Below are positions 25,055-33,077 of a DNA stretch of 64,000 nt, piece by piece. The DNA lies in contig NZ_CADFGP010000026.1 in assembly GCF_902833905.1 (NCBI RefSeq), positions 47,065 to 111,064 on the forward strand, in the 5' to 3' direction. The DNA comes from Paraburkholderia tuberum STM678 (GTDB lineage Bacteria > Pseudomonadota > Gammaproteobacteria > Burkholderiales > Burkholderiaceae). The number at the start of each line of letters is the position of its first letter. The first letter of the stretch is position 1. The position numbers were made by a program, and so were the translations under genes. The notes under the pieces were generated by a model. That model had not been told where the DNA came from and did not search any database. It was given only the letters and a program-made list of their open reading frames with translations.

Positions 25055-27052
25055 ATGATTTCCCCGCTCGAAATGACGCTGTTTTTACTGCTGGCATCGG
25101 TGGCGGGTGTGGTGATCTTTCGCTTCCTGAATCTGCCGCCGATGCTCGGCTACCTGACGGTCGGCATCGTCGTCGGGCCGCATGCGTTCGGGCTGATTCC
25201 CGATTCGGCGGGGGCGCAGAATCTCGCGGAATTCGGCGTCGTGTTCTTGATGTTCTCGATCGGGCTCGAGTTTTCGCTCGCCAAGCTGCGCACGATGCGC
25301 CGGCTCGTGTTCGGACTCGGCTTGCTGCAGGTGATCGGCACGGTCGCGGTGGCGGTGTCGCTCGGCTTCGTGCTCGAGCGTTGGGTGCATATCACGTGGC
25401 AGGCGAGCGTCGCGCTGGGCGGCGCGCTGGCGATGTCGTCGACGGCGATCGTCAGCAAGATGCTCGCGGAGCGGCTCGAAATCGAAACCGAGCACGGCCG
25501 CAATATCTTCGGCGTGCTGCTGTTTCAGGATCTCGCGGTGGTGCCGCTGTTGATCATCATTTCGGCGCTCGGCGGCCGCTCGGAGAATCTGGTCAGCGCG
25601 CTCGGCGTCGCGGCGATCAAGATCGTCGTGGCCCTCGCGCTGCTGCTGATCGTCGGGCAGCGCTTCATGACGCGCTGGTTCAACGTGGTCGCGCGGCGCC
25701 GCTCGCAGGAGCTGTTCGTCCTCAATCTGCTGCTGGTGACGCTCGGCGCCGCGTTCATCACCGACAAATTCGGGCTGTCGCTCGCGCTCGGCGCGTTCAT
25801 CGCCGGCATGCTGATCGCCGAGACGCCGTATCGGCATCAGGTCGAAGAGGACATCAAGCCGTTTCGCGACGTGCTGCTCGGGCTCTTCTTCGTGACCACC
25901 GGCATGCTGCTCAATCCGCGCGTGATCTGGGAGCATCCGCTCGTCGTGCTGGCCTTTTTCCTCGGCCCCGTGCTGCTGAAATTGGTCATGATCACCGGCC
26001 TTGCGCGGCTCTTCGGCGCGACGCCGGGCGTCGCGATGCGTACCGGTATCGGTCTCGCGCAGGCGGGCGAGTTCGGCTTCGTGCTGCTGAACCTCATTCT
26101 CGACCGACATCTCGTCGACGCGACGCTGTTGCAGGCGATTCTCGCCGCGATGCTGCTGTCGATGCTCGCCGCGCCGTTCATGATCCAGAACGCGGACCGT
26201 GTCGTGCTGCGGCTGTCGTCGACCGAATGGATGATGCAGTCGTTGCAGATGACGCGCATCGCCACGCAAAGCCTGAAGCAGAGCGGCCACGTAATCATCT
26301 GCGGCTACGGCCGCGCCGGGCAGAACCTCGCACGCATGCTCGAGCATGAAGGGCTCTCGTATGTCGCGCTCGATCTCGATCCCGACCGTGTCGCGGCGGC
26401 CGCGGCAGCCGGCGAATCGGTCGTGTTCGGCGACGCGGGGCGGCGCGAGTCGCTGCTGGCCGCCGGCCTGCATCGCGCGGCCGCGATCGCGATCACCTAC
26501 GCGAACACGCCGTCGGCACTGCGCGTGCTGCACAACATTCACGAGATGGAGCCGACGCTGCCGGTCATCGTGCGCACCGTCGACGATGCCGATCTGGAGA
26601 AACTGCTCGCCGCCGGCGCGACGGAGGTGATTCCGGAGATCGTCGAGGGCAGCCTGATGCTCGCGTCGCATACGCTCGTCGTGATGGGTGTGCCGATGCG
26701 GCGCGTGGTGCGGCGCGTCGAGGAGATGCGCGACGAACGTTATTCGCTGCTGCGCGGCTATTTCCACGGCGCCGACGACATCGACGACGACGACGGCCAC
26801 GAGCAGGTGCGGCTACAATCGGTGCCGGTCGACGAGAGCGCCGACGCGGTGGGCCGTACGCTCGCCGAGGTTGGCCTGTACGAACTCGGTGTCGAAGTGA
26901 CCGCGATCCGCCGGCACGGCATCCGCGGCGTCGAACCGGACCCGTCGACGAAACTGCGCGCGAGCGACATCGTGGTGCTGCGCGGTCTGCCCGAACAACT
27001 GGCGCAAGCCGAGGAGCGGCTGTCGAAGCATCGCCGCGCCGCTGCGGCCTGA
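25055..27052 (+). CDS. CPA2-family monovalent cation:proton antiporter (KefB/YbaL-like)
   Basis: 665 residues from the ATG at 25055 (MISPLEMTLFLLLASVAGVV). About 12 membrane helices (residues ~5-385) form the Na+/H+ exchanger domain. A RCK_N/TrkA-N nucleotide-binding domain follows (VIICGYGRAGQNLARMLEHE at ~411; ALDLDPDRV), then a RCK_C domain (residues ~585-660). It probably exports K+ in exchange for protons under nucleotide control. The frame extends 465 bases upstream through the divergent kdsD promoter and kdsD itself; that part is not coding. Confidence 0.9.
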   Translation: MISPLEMTLFLLLASVAGVVIFRFLNLPPMLGYLTVGIVVGPHAFGLIPDSAGAQNLAEFGVVFLMFSIGLEFSLAKLRTMRRLVFGLGLLQVIGTVAVAVSLGFVLERWVHITWQASVALGGALAMSSTAIVSKMLAERLEIETEHGRNIFGVLLFQDLAVVPLLIIISALGGRSENLVSALGVAAIKIVVALALLLIVGQRFMTRWFNVVARRRSQELFVLNLLLVTLGAAFITDKFGLSLALGAFIAGMLIAETPYRHQVEEDIKPFRDVLLGLFFVTTGMLLNPRVIWEHPLVVLAFFLGPVLLKLVMITGLARLFGATPGVAMRTGIGLAQAGEFGFVLLNLILDRHLVDATLLQAILAAMLLSMLAAPFMIQNADRVVLRLSSTEWMMQSLQMTRIATQSLKQSGHVIICGYGRAGQNLARMLEHEGLSYVALDLDPDRVAAAAAAGESVVFGDAGRRESLLAAGLHRAAAIAITYANTPSALRVLHNIHEMEPTLPVIVRTVDDADLEKLLAAGATEVIPEIVEGSLMLASHTLVVMGVPMRRVVRRVEEMRDERYSLLRGYFHGADDIDDDDGHEQVRLQSVPVDESADAVGRTLAEVGLYELGVEVTAIRRHGIRGVEPDPSTKLRASDIVVLRGLPEQLAQAEERLSKHRRAAAA

Positions 27053-27133
27053 ACCCGTGAGCCTGGCCCGTTCTGGCGGGCGACCCTGATTCAAGCCTTT
27101 CACCGGACCTGTCGAGGTCCATCCGGAGACATC

Positions 27134-27700
27134 ATGTCCAAGGCGCTCGCGAGCGCGCCGCTCGATGCGGCCGACTACATCAGAAGTCACATTCGCACGG
27201 TGCCCGACTGGCCGCAGCCGGGCGTGCAGTTCCGCGACATCACGCCGCTGCTGCGCGAGCCGAAGTCGCTGCGTGTGCTGATCGACCTGTTCGTGCAGCG
27301 CTATATCGACGCGAAGCTCGACTACATTGCCGGGCTCGATGCGCGCGGCTTCATCATCGGGCCGATCGTCGCCCATGAGTTGAGCGTTGGCTTCATCCCG
27401 ATTCGCAAGGCGGGCAAGCTGCCGTACAAGCGGATCTCGCAATCGTATGAACTGGAATACGGTACCGCGACCGTCGAGATTCACGAGGATGCGTGCGAGC
27501 CGGGCGACCGCGTCGTGATCATCGACGATCTGATCGCGACCGGCGGCACGATGATGGCCGGCAAACTGCTGCTCGAGCGGCTCGGCGCGGTCGTCGTGGA
27601 AGGCGCGGCGATCGTCGATCTGCCGGAGCTGGGCGGCTCGAAGCTGCTGGGCGACGGCGGTCTTGCGCTCTATACCGTGACGAGTTTCGACGGTCATTGA
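27134..27700 (+). CDS. apt: Adenine phosphoribosyltransferase
   Basis: 188 residues. It salvages adenine with PRPP to AMP. Seen are IRTVPDWPQPGVQFRDITPL at the N-terminus, ARGFIIGPIVAHEL, FIPIRKAGKLPYK, and the PRPP-binding loop VVIIDDLIATGGTMMAG near residue 132. The ATG at 27134 has a GGAG seven bases upstream. Confidence 0.96.
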   Translation: MSKALASAPLDAADYIRSHIRTVPDWPQPGVQFRDITPLLREPKSLRVLIDLFVQRYIDAKLDYIAGLDARGFIIGPIVAHELSVGFIPIRKAGKLPYKRISQSYELEYGTATVEIHEDACEPGDRVVIIDDLIATGGTMMAGKLLLERLGAVVVEGAAIVDLPELGGSKLLGDGGLALYTVTSFDGH

Positions 27701-27711
27701 ACCGGGAGGTA

Positions 27712-27731
27712 GTCACGGCGCGTGCCGTGAC
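27712..27731. terminator. Hairpin downstream of apt, possible terminator
   Basis: GTCACGGC (27712-27719) pairs perfectly with GCCGTGAC (27724-27731) around GCGT. There is no T-run, so Rho-independent termination is doubtful. A second, imperfect hairpin follows at 27784-27815 in the leader of the LysE-type gene. Confidence 0.4.
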
Positions 27732-27872
27732 GCGCGGTAGCGTTTCCCGCCGTACCAGCGGCTAAAGTCGCATGAGCCGCACAAGCCCCGTTGGCCGAGC
27801 AAAACCAACCGGGCTCAACGATATGGCTCACCCGTCATGGTTCACCAGTCGCCCAACCAGAAGGCCACCACG

Positions 27873-28487
27873 ATGCCCAACTTCCTGCTGTTTCTTGCCA
27901 CCTCGTTCGCGATCACCGTGGCGCCCGGCCCGGACAATCTGCAGGTGCTCGCGCGCGGCATCTCGCAGGGCCGCGCGGCCGGCCTGGTCGCCGCGCTCGG
28001 CTTTGCCGCCGGCATCACGTTTCATACGACACTCGCGGCGCTCGGCGTCGCCGCGCTGCTGCGCTCGTCGCCGCTCGCGTTCGAAGCGATCAAGCTCGCC
28101 GGCGCCGCGTATCTGGTGTGGATCGGCATCAAGGCGCTGCGCAGCCAGGGCCTCGCGACCGCGCACGAGCGTGCGCCGCAGCCGCTTTCGACGGTGTTTC
28201 GCCAGAGCCTGCTCGGCAATCTGATGAATCCGAAGGTCACGCTGTTCTTCGTCGTGTTTCTGCCGCAGTTCGTGCAGCCGGACGGCGCGCAGAGCGTCAC
28301 CGTGCAGATGCTGGAGCTCGGCGCGCTGTTCATGCTGCAGACCGTCGTGGTGTTTTCGCTATTCGGCGTGTGCGCGGGGATCATCGGCGGCTGGCTCAGA
28401 CGGCGGCCGCGCGTGGGCCTGTGGCTCGATCGCGTGGCCGGCGCGACGTTCATCGCGATCGGGATTCGCGTCGTCTTGCGCGACTGA
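27873..28487 (+). CDS. LysE/RhtB-family amino-acid exporter
   Basis: 204 residues from the ATG at 27873; an upstream in-frame ATG at 27837 would add 12 residues. Six hydrophobic segments are seen. The N-terminal MPNFLLFLATSFAITVAPGP, with DNLQVLARGISQGRAAG next, is the LysE-family signature, and FRQSLLGNLMNPKVTLFFV is the second conserved block. It probably exports an amino acid such as homoserine, threonine or lysine. The substrate cannot be told from sequence, and no adjacent regulator gene is present. Confidence 0.88.
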   Translation: MPNFLLFLATSFAITVAPGPDNLQVLARGISQGRAAGLVAALGFAAGITFHTTLAALGVAALLRSSPLAFEAIKLAGAAYLVWIGIKALRSQGLATAHERAPQPLSTVFRQSLLGNLMNPKVTLFFVVFLPQFVQPDGAQSVTVQMLELGALFMLQTVVVFSLFGVCAGIIGGWLRRRPRVGLWLDRVAGATFIAIGIRVVLRD

Positions 28488-28560
28488 CAGTCGTCACGCC
28501 ATCCGCCCGCTTCTGCTTTGCCCCGGTTCGCCACGACGGCGGACAGTTTGGAGTTTTCCG

Positions 28561-29454
28561 ATGACTTTGCCTTGCATCACCGCCGCGCGCCGCTTCGACG
28601 CGAACGCGCATCGGCCGTTTCTGATCGGCGCCGAACAGGTCGGGTGGATTCGCGAGCGCGACGTGCCGCTGCTCGCGCGCTGGCCCGACGTGTTCGAGAT
28701 GGCGAATGACGGCGTGACGCTCTGCGCCACGTTCGATACCGTCGATCTGCGCAGCGCGGCGCTCGCTTCCGTGATCGGCGCGCTCGCCGCCGATGGTCGC
28801 ATCCCCGGCTGGCGCAACGAGACGTACGCGATCCGCAATGCGTTCGACGCGCCGCCGCTCGCGTATATCGAGCGCGCGGCGTCGCGCTTCTTCGGCACGA
28901 TGACCTACGCGGTGCATCTGAACGGCGTCGTAGAATATGCGGATGGCGGAGCGCCCTTTGGCGGGGCGCCCTTTGGCGGAGCGCCGCGTGGCGCACCGCA
29001 ATTGTGGATCGCGCGCCGCAGCGATACCAAGGCGACCGACCCCGGCATGCTCGACAACGTCGTCGCAGGCGGGATCGGCTGGGGTTTCGGCATCGCCGAG
29101 ACGATCGTCAAGGAGTGCTGGGAAGAAGCGGGCATTCCGGCGCAGATCGCGGCGAGCGCGGTCGCGGGCCGCACCGCGCATGTATTGCAATCGCTGCCGG
29201 AAGGCACGCAGGCCGAGCAGATTTTCATCTACGACCTCGCGCTGCCCGCCGACTTCGCGCCGCGCAACCAGGACGGCGAAGTGGGCGAACACCGGCTCGC
29301 GCGCATCGACGAAGTCGCGCGCTGGATCGAGGAAGGCGCGCTGACCGTCGATGCCAGCCTCGCGACGCTCGATTGCCTGCTGCGCCGCCGCTGGATCGAC
29401 GAGGACGCGTGCGAGGGCATCGACGCGCTGTTCGCGCCGCCGGCGCTCGCCTAG
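28561..29454 (+). CDS. Nudix hydrolase with DUF4743-type N-terminal domain
   Basis: 297 residues. The first ~110 residues resemble the DUF4743 domain found before the Nudix domain in thiamine-pyrophosphatase-like proteins. The Nudix box is GIGWGFGIAETIVKECWEEA followed by GI, with the metal-binding KECWEEAG core at ~residue 185. A low-complexity insert GGAPFGGAPFGGAPRGAP (residues ~129-146) is encoded by 15-bp repeats. The likely activity is hydrolysis of a nucleoside-diphosphate-linked or thiamine-like pyrophosphate. Confidence 0.85.
   Translation: MTLPCITAARRFDANAHRPFLIGAEQVGWIRERDVPLLARWPDVFEMANDGVTLCATFDTVDLRSAALASVIGALAADGRIPGWRNETYAIRNAFDAPPLAYIERAASRFFGTMTYAVHLNGVVEYADGGAPFGGAPFGGAPRGAPQLWIARRSDTKATDPGMLDNVVAGGIGWGFGIAETIVKECWEEAGIPAQIAASAVAGRTAHVLQSLPEGTQAEQIFIYDLALPADFAPRNQDGEVGEHRLARIDEVARWIEEGALTVDASLATLDCLLRRRWIDEDACEGIDALFAPPALA
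28945..28989 (+). repeat. 15-bp in-frame tandem repeat inside the Nudix gene
   Basis: Three 15-base units (28945-28959, 28960-28974, 28975-28989) of the form GGCGGAGCGCCCTTT encode G-G-A-P-F. The second unit differs at one base; the third has CGCGT in place of CCTTT. A partial fourth unit follows. Confidence 0.85.
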
Positions 29455-29538
29455 CTCAGGCTCATCAGTCGAGCTCAACCCGTGCAGCCAGTACCCACTG
29501 AAACAAACCACGCACTGAAGAAGGGAGTCACCGAGGTC

Positions 29539-30408
29539 ATGTCGACCGATCACAGCTTTATCCTCAAACTGTCGTGCGCCGACCGGCCCGGCATCGTTCA
29601 CGCCGTGTCGGGCTTTCTGTTCGAGCGGGGCAGCAATATTCTCGACTCCGCGCAGTTCGGCGACAGCCGCACCGGCGAGTTCTTCATGCGCGTGCATTTT
29701 CAGCAGGTGGGCGGCGATCCGGGGCTTGACGCGCTGCGCGCGTCGTTCGTGACACTCGCCGAGCAGTTCGGCATGAGCTGGGAATTGCACGACGCGAACG
29801 TGAAGCCGCGCGTCGTGATCATGGTGTCGAAGATCGGCCACTGCCTGAACGATCTGCTGTTCCGCTACCGCACCGGTCAGTTGAACATCGACATCCCGGC
29901 GATCATCTCGAACCACAAGGAGTTCTACCAGCTCGCCGCGAGCTACGACATCCCGTTCCATCATTTCCCGCTGCTCGGCGGCACGCCCGAAGCGAAAACC
30001 GCGCAGGAAGCGCGCGTGCTCGAAGTGATCAACGAGCATCAGGCCGACCTCGTGGTGCTCGCGCGCTACATGCAGATCCTGTCGCCGAACCTGTGCGAGG
30101 CGCTCGCCGGCCGCGCGATCAACATCCACCACTCGTTCCTGCCGAGCTTCAAGGGCGCGAAGCCGTACTACCAGGCGTTCGACCGCGGCGTGAAGCTGAT
30201 CGGCGCAACCGCCCACTATGTGACGACCGATCTCGACGAAGGTCCGATCATCGAGCAGGAAGTCGAGCGTGTGGACCATAGCATGACGCCGGAACAACTG
30301 ACGGCGATCGGCCGCGACGTCGAGTGTGTGACGCTCGCGCGCGCGGTGAGGTGGCACGTGGAGCATCGCGTCGTGCTGAACGGCAGCAAGACGGTGGTGT
30401 TCCGCTAG
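29539..30408 (+). CDS. purU: Formyltetrahydrofolate deformylase PurU
   Basis: 289 residues from the ATG at 29539. An ACT domain (residues ~6-85, LSCADRPGIVHAVSGFLFER) precedes the formyltransferase-fold catalytic domain with NIHHSFLPSFKGAKPYYQAF and the VKLIGATAHYVTTDLDEGPI stretch. It releases formate from 10-formyl-THF for purine synthesis and C1 balance. An upstream ATG-like start at 29482 adds unconserved residues. Confidence 0.95.
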   Translation: MSTDHSFILKLSCADRPGIVHAVSGFLFERGSNILDSAQFGDSRTGEFFMRVHFQQVGGDPGLDALRASFVTLAEQFGMSWELHDANVKPRVVIMVSKIGHCLNDLLFRYRTGQLNIDIPAIISNHKEFYQLAASYDIPFHHFPLLGGTPEAKTAQEARVLEVINEHQADLVVLARYMQILSPNLCEALAGRAINIHHSFLPSFKGAKPYYQAFDRGVKLIGATAHYVTTDLDEGPIIEQEVERVDHSMTPEQLTAIGRDVECVTLARAVRWHVEHRVVLNGSKTVVFR

Positions 30409-30446
30409 GAGCCGCCGAGCTCGGCGCGGCCCTTTACCTGCTCGTG

Positions 30447-31673
30447 TTACGAACGCGCTGCCGCGCCGCCCGTGCTTCTCGCGAGATTCGCGTTTTGCGC
30501 GGAACGACGGCGCGCGTTCAGCTTCTTCAGCCGGATCAGCAGGCCCGTGACGCTCAGCACGGCCACCGCCACCCCCACCGCGCTGATCAGAATCCGCCCC
30601 CCGAGACCGAGGATGCGTCCCGAGTGCAGCGGAAACTGCACCTGCAGGAAGATGTCGCCGGCCGTGCCTCGGCCGGGAATCCGCGCGGCGAGCCGCTTGC
30701 CGGTGGCGGCGTCCCAATACATCCACGGGTTGCCGAGGCCGGTGTCGCCGTGGTCGTTGCCGGACGTGTAGAAGCCGACGCCATACGCGTGCATGAATTC
30801 GGCGTAGTAGAGCGCGCCCGGCGGCGCAGCGACATGCATTTCCTTGCCGGCCTGCCCGGCGAGTTCGACGATGCGCTCGCGGCTCAGCACCTGATCGCCG
30901 GGTTGCGGCGCGCGCAGGATTTCGGGGTTGCTGAACGGATCGGGTGTCAGCGTCGACAGTCGTGACACGATCGGCCGCACCACCTGGGACGACAGATTCA
31001 TCGAAATCGACGTCAGCGCGACGATCGCCAGCAGGCCCCAGATCCATACGCCGCCGGAGCGGTGCAGATCGAACGTCAACGCATAGCCGCCGCGTTTCAG
31101 GCGGAACGTGAACGACTTGCGCCAGGCCTTCAGGCTCGGAAACGACAGGCACAGCGCAATCACGCAGTCAAAGAGCCACACGATGCCGACGATCCCCATC
31201 AGCCAGGTGCCAAGGTCGACACCGCCGGTAAACGGCAACTGCAGCGTGTAGTGCAGCTTGTAGATGAACGGAATCAGGTTGAGTCGCGCGAGCGACACGG
31301 CGCCCCACTCGCGGCGTCCCTGGATCTCGCCGGTGACGGGATCGACGGCGATCTGATTGAAATCGAGCGGATAGGGCTGCTTCGTCGCCGGATCGGTGCG
31401 CGGCAGCACCATCATCTGCAGCGTGTGGCCCGGTTCGACCGTGAGCGGCAGATAGGTCACCCGAAGACGCGGATCGGCGGCTTCGACGCGATTCGCCAGT
31501 TCGAGGCCGGACAGCGTCGGCCCGACCGTGCGAGCCTGGTAAAACGACGGGTTCAGCGCGGCATCGAGCTCGTGGTCCCACGCGATGATCGCGCCCGTAA
31601 GGCCCGCGACGAACAGAAACAGTGCGGTCGCGACGCCGAACCAGCGGTGCAGGCGGACAAGCTGGCGTCTCAT
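30447..31673 (-). CDS. PepSY-associated transmembrane helix protein
   Basis: 408 residues from the ATG at 31673. The opening RRQLVRLHRWFGVATALFLF and four membrane helices (residues ~12-35, ~155-180, ~205-230, ~360-385) match the PepSY_TM/PiuB-like family, with periplasmic PepSY-type segments between them. Members are often iron-regulated and act in ferric siderophore reduction or uptake. A Fur-box-like sequence lies ~85 bases upstream at 31759-31777. No TonB receptor gene is next to it here. Confidence 0.85.
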   Translation of the reverse strand: MRRQLVRLHRWFGVATALFLFVAGLTGAIIAWDHELDAALNPSFYQARTVGPTLSGLELANRVEAADPRLRVTYLPLTVEPGHTLQMMVLPRTDPATKQPYPLDFNQIAVDPVTGEIQGRREWGAVSLARLNLIPFIYKLHYTLQLPFTGGVDLGTWLMGIVGIVWLFDCVIALCLSFPSLKAWRKSFTFRLKRGGYALTFDLHRSGGVWIWGLLAIVALTSISMNLSSQVVRPIVSRLSTLTPDPFSNPEILRAPQPGDQVLSRERIVELAGQAGKEMHVAAPPGALYYAEFMHAYGVGFYTSGNDHGDTGLGNPWMYWDAATGKRLAARIPGRGTAGDIFLQVQFPLHSGRILGLGGRILISAVGVAVAVLSVTGLLIRLKKLNARRRSAQNANLARSTGGAAARS

Positions 31674-31758
31674 GCGCGAGCCGGCAATGCACAACAGGGA
31701 CCCAGGCGGAGACGCGGGTGGGAGATCAGGTGAAACGTCACGATGCGGACTGGGTGTA

Positions 31759-31777
31759 AATAGGAATTGTTCGCATC
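31759..31777 (-). promoter_or_regulatory. Possible Fur box upstream of the PepSY gene
   Basis: The 19-mer GATGCGAACAATTCCTATT (reverse strand) matches about 10 of 19 positions of the E. coli Fur consensus by hand count. The position and family fit iron control, but the match is marginal. Confidence 0.3.
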
Positions 31778-31846
31778 TTAGGGGTTGACGCGGTCGGCTG
31801 CAAGTTTTCTGTCAGCAAGAGGCGACGATGCAGGGGCGCGGGAAGC

Positions 31847-31874
31847 AAAAAAAAGCGGCACCGAAGTGCCGCTT
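31847..31874 (-). terminator. Intrinsic terminator after the AI-2E-family permease gene
   Basis: A nine-base-pair perfect stem (31853-31861 with 31866-31874) with a four-base loop is followed on the reverse strand by eight T residues (31854-31847). Confidence 0.88.
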
Positions 31875-31957
31875 GCGCTTTCGTCGGCTGCGTGGACTGC
31901 CGCGTGTGCTGCAGAGCGCTAGTGAGTGCTGACTTTTGCTACTCGACCCAGCCCAAC

Positions 31958-33043
31958 TCACACCAACCGCAAATAAATCAGCTCCCGCTTGATGTACGCA
32001 TAAAAAATCGGCGCCGCGATGACCCCGGCGAGACCGAACGCCGCTTCCATCACCAGCATCGCGATCAGCAGCTCCCATGCGCGCGCCTCGATCTGCCCGC
32101 CGACGATCCGCGCGTTCAGGAAGTACTCGAGCTTGTGAATCAGGATCAGGAACACAAGTGACATGATCGCCGCCGGAAAACTCACCGACAGCGCGACCGC
32201 GACGATGATCGTGTTCGAGATCAGATTGCCGATCACCGGCAGCAGACCCACGATGAACGTGACGAGCACGAGCGTCTTCGACAGCGGCAGCCGGTCGTGG
32301 AAAACCGGCAGGATCACGAGCAGGAAGATCGCGGTGAACACCGTGTTCAGCGCGGAGATCTTCACCTGCGCGAATACGATGCGGCGAAACGCGTCGGCAA
32401 AACGCGTGACGCGCGTGACGAACGCGGTGGACAGCGGCAGCCGCTGGATATGCTTCTGCGCACCGACCGCGATGATCGCGCCGATGATCATGCCGAGCAG
32501 CACGTGCGTGAACGCGCGCGCCACGGTCGTGCCGCTTTGCTGCAGCATGTTCGCGTGCGTGTGCATCAGTTCGGCGGCCTTCGTCTTCATCTGCTCGGTG
32601 TCCACCGGCAGATAGTTCGCGACGAATTGGGGAATCCTGCCGCGCGCCTGGTCGATCAGTTGCATGGCCTGATCGAGCAGAGCCTGCACGCTCGGCACGT
32701 CGTTCTCGAAATGCGAGATGATGCCGAGCGTGAGTCCAGTCAGCGCGCCGACGATCAGCGTCGACAGAATCACCACCGCGAGCCAGCGCGCCCGCTTGCT
32801 CGACATGTGACGCTCGATGCGCGGCGCGATCGTATGCACGAGCTGAAACACCAGCAGCCCGGCGAGCAGCGCGCCGAGCAGCTTCAGTGCGATCACCGCC
32901 CACATGCCGAACAGCATCACCACGTAGCTGCCGATCTCGACCGCCGACAGCTTCGGCAGACTCATGTCGCTGGTCAGCCTGACCGGGCGCGGGCGCAGGT
33001 CCTGCACCCGATCTTCTTCGTGCGCCTGATTACGCTTGGTCAT
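31958..33043 (-). CDS. AI-2E-family (UPF0118/PerM-like) transporter
   Basis: 361 residues with about seven to eight membrane helices: a pair at ~35-70, one at ~85-110, a soluble segment ~110-160, then helices to the end. The C-terminal VGLLPVIGNLISNTIIVAVAL and AAFGLAGVIAAPIFYAYIKRE blocks are typical of the family. Members export varied small molecules or ions; the AI-2 link is only for a few. The first ~30 residues are charged and cytoplasmic. Confidence 0.88.
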   Translation of the reverse strand: MTKRNQAHEEDRVQDLRPRPVRLTSDMSLPKLSAVEIGSYVVMLFGMWAVIALKLLGALLAGLLVFQLVHTIAPRIERHMSSKRARWLAVVILSTLIVGALTGLTLGIISHFENDVPSVQALLDQAMQLIDQARGRIPQFVANYLPVDTEQMKTKAAELMHTHANMLQQSGTTVARAFTHVLLGMIIGAIIAVGAQKHIQRLPLSTAFVTRVTRFADAFRRIVFAQVKISALNTVFTAIFLLVILPVFHDRLPLSKTLVLVTFIVGLLPVIGNLISNTIIVAVALSVSFPAAIMSLVFLILIHKLEYFLNARIVGGQIEARAWELLIAMLVMEAAFGLAGVIAAPIFYAYIKRELIYLRLV

Positions 33044-33077
33044 GGCTTATCCCGTCTCCAACCTCGGTAGTGCAGCG

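Noticed and set aside
25085..26800. A 571-codon reverse frame opposite the KefB-like antiporter gene
   Set aside because: It is His/Arg/Glu-rich low-complexity sequence, the mirror of a membrane-protein gene.
28450..31152. A 900-codon reverse-strand open frame over the Nudix, purU and PepSY genes
   Set aside because: It is antisense to three recognised genes and contains no known domain; long shadow frames are usual in DNA this rich in GC.
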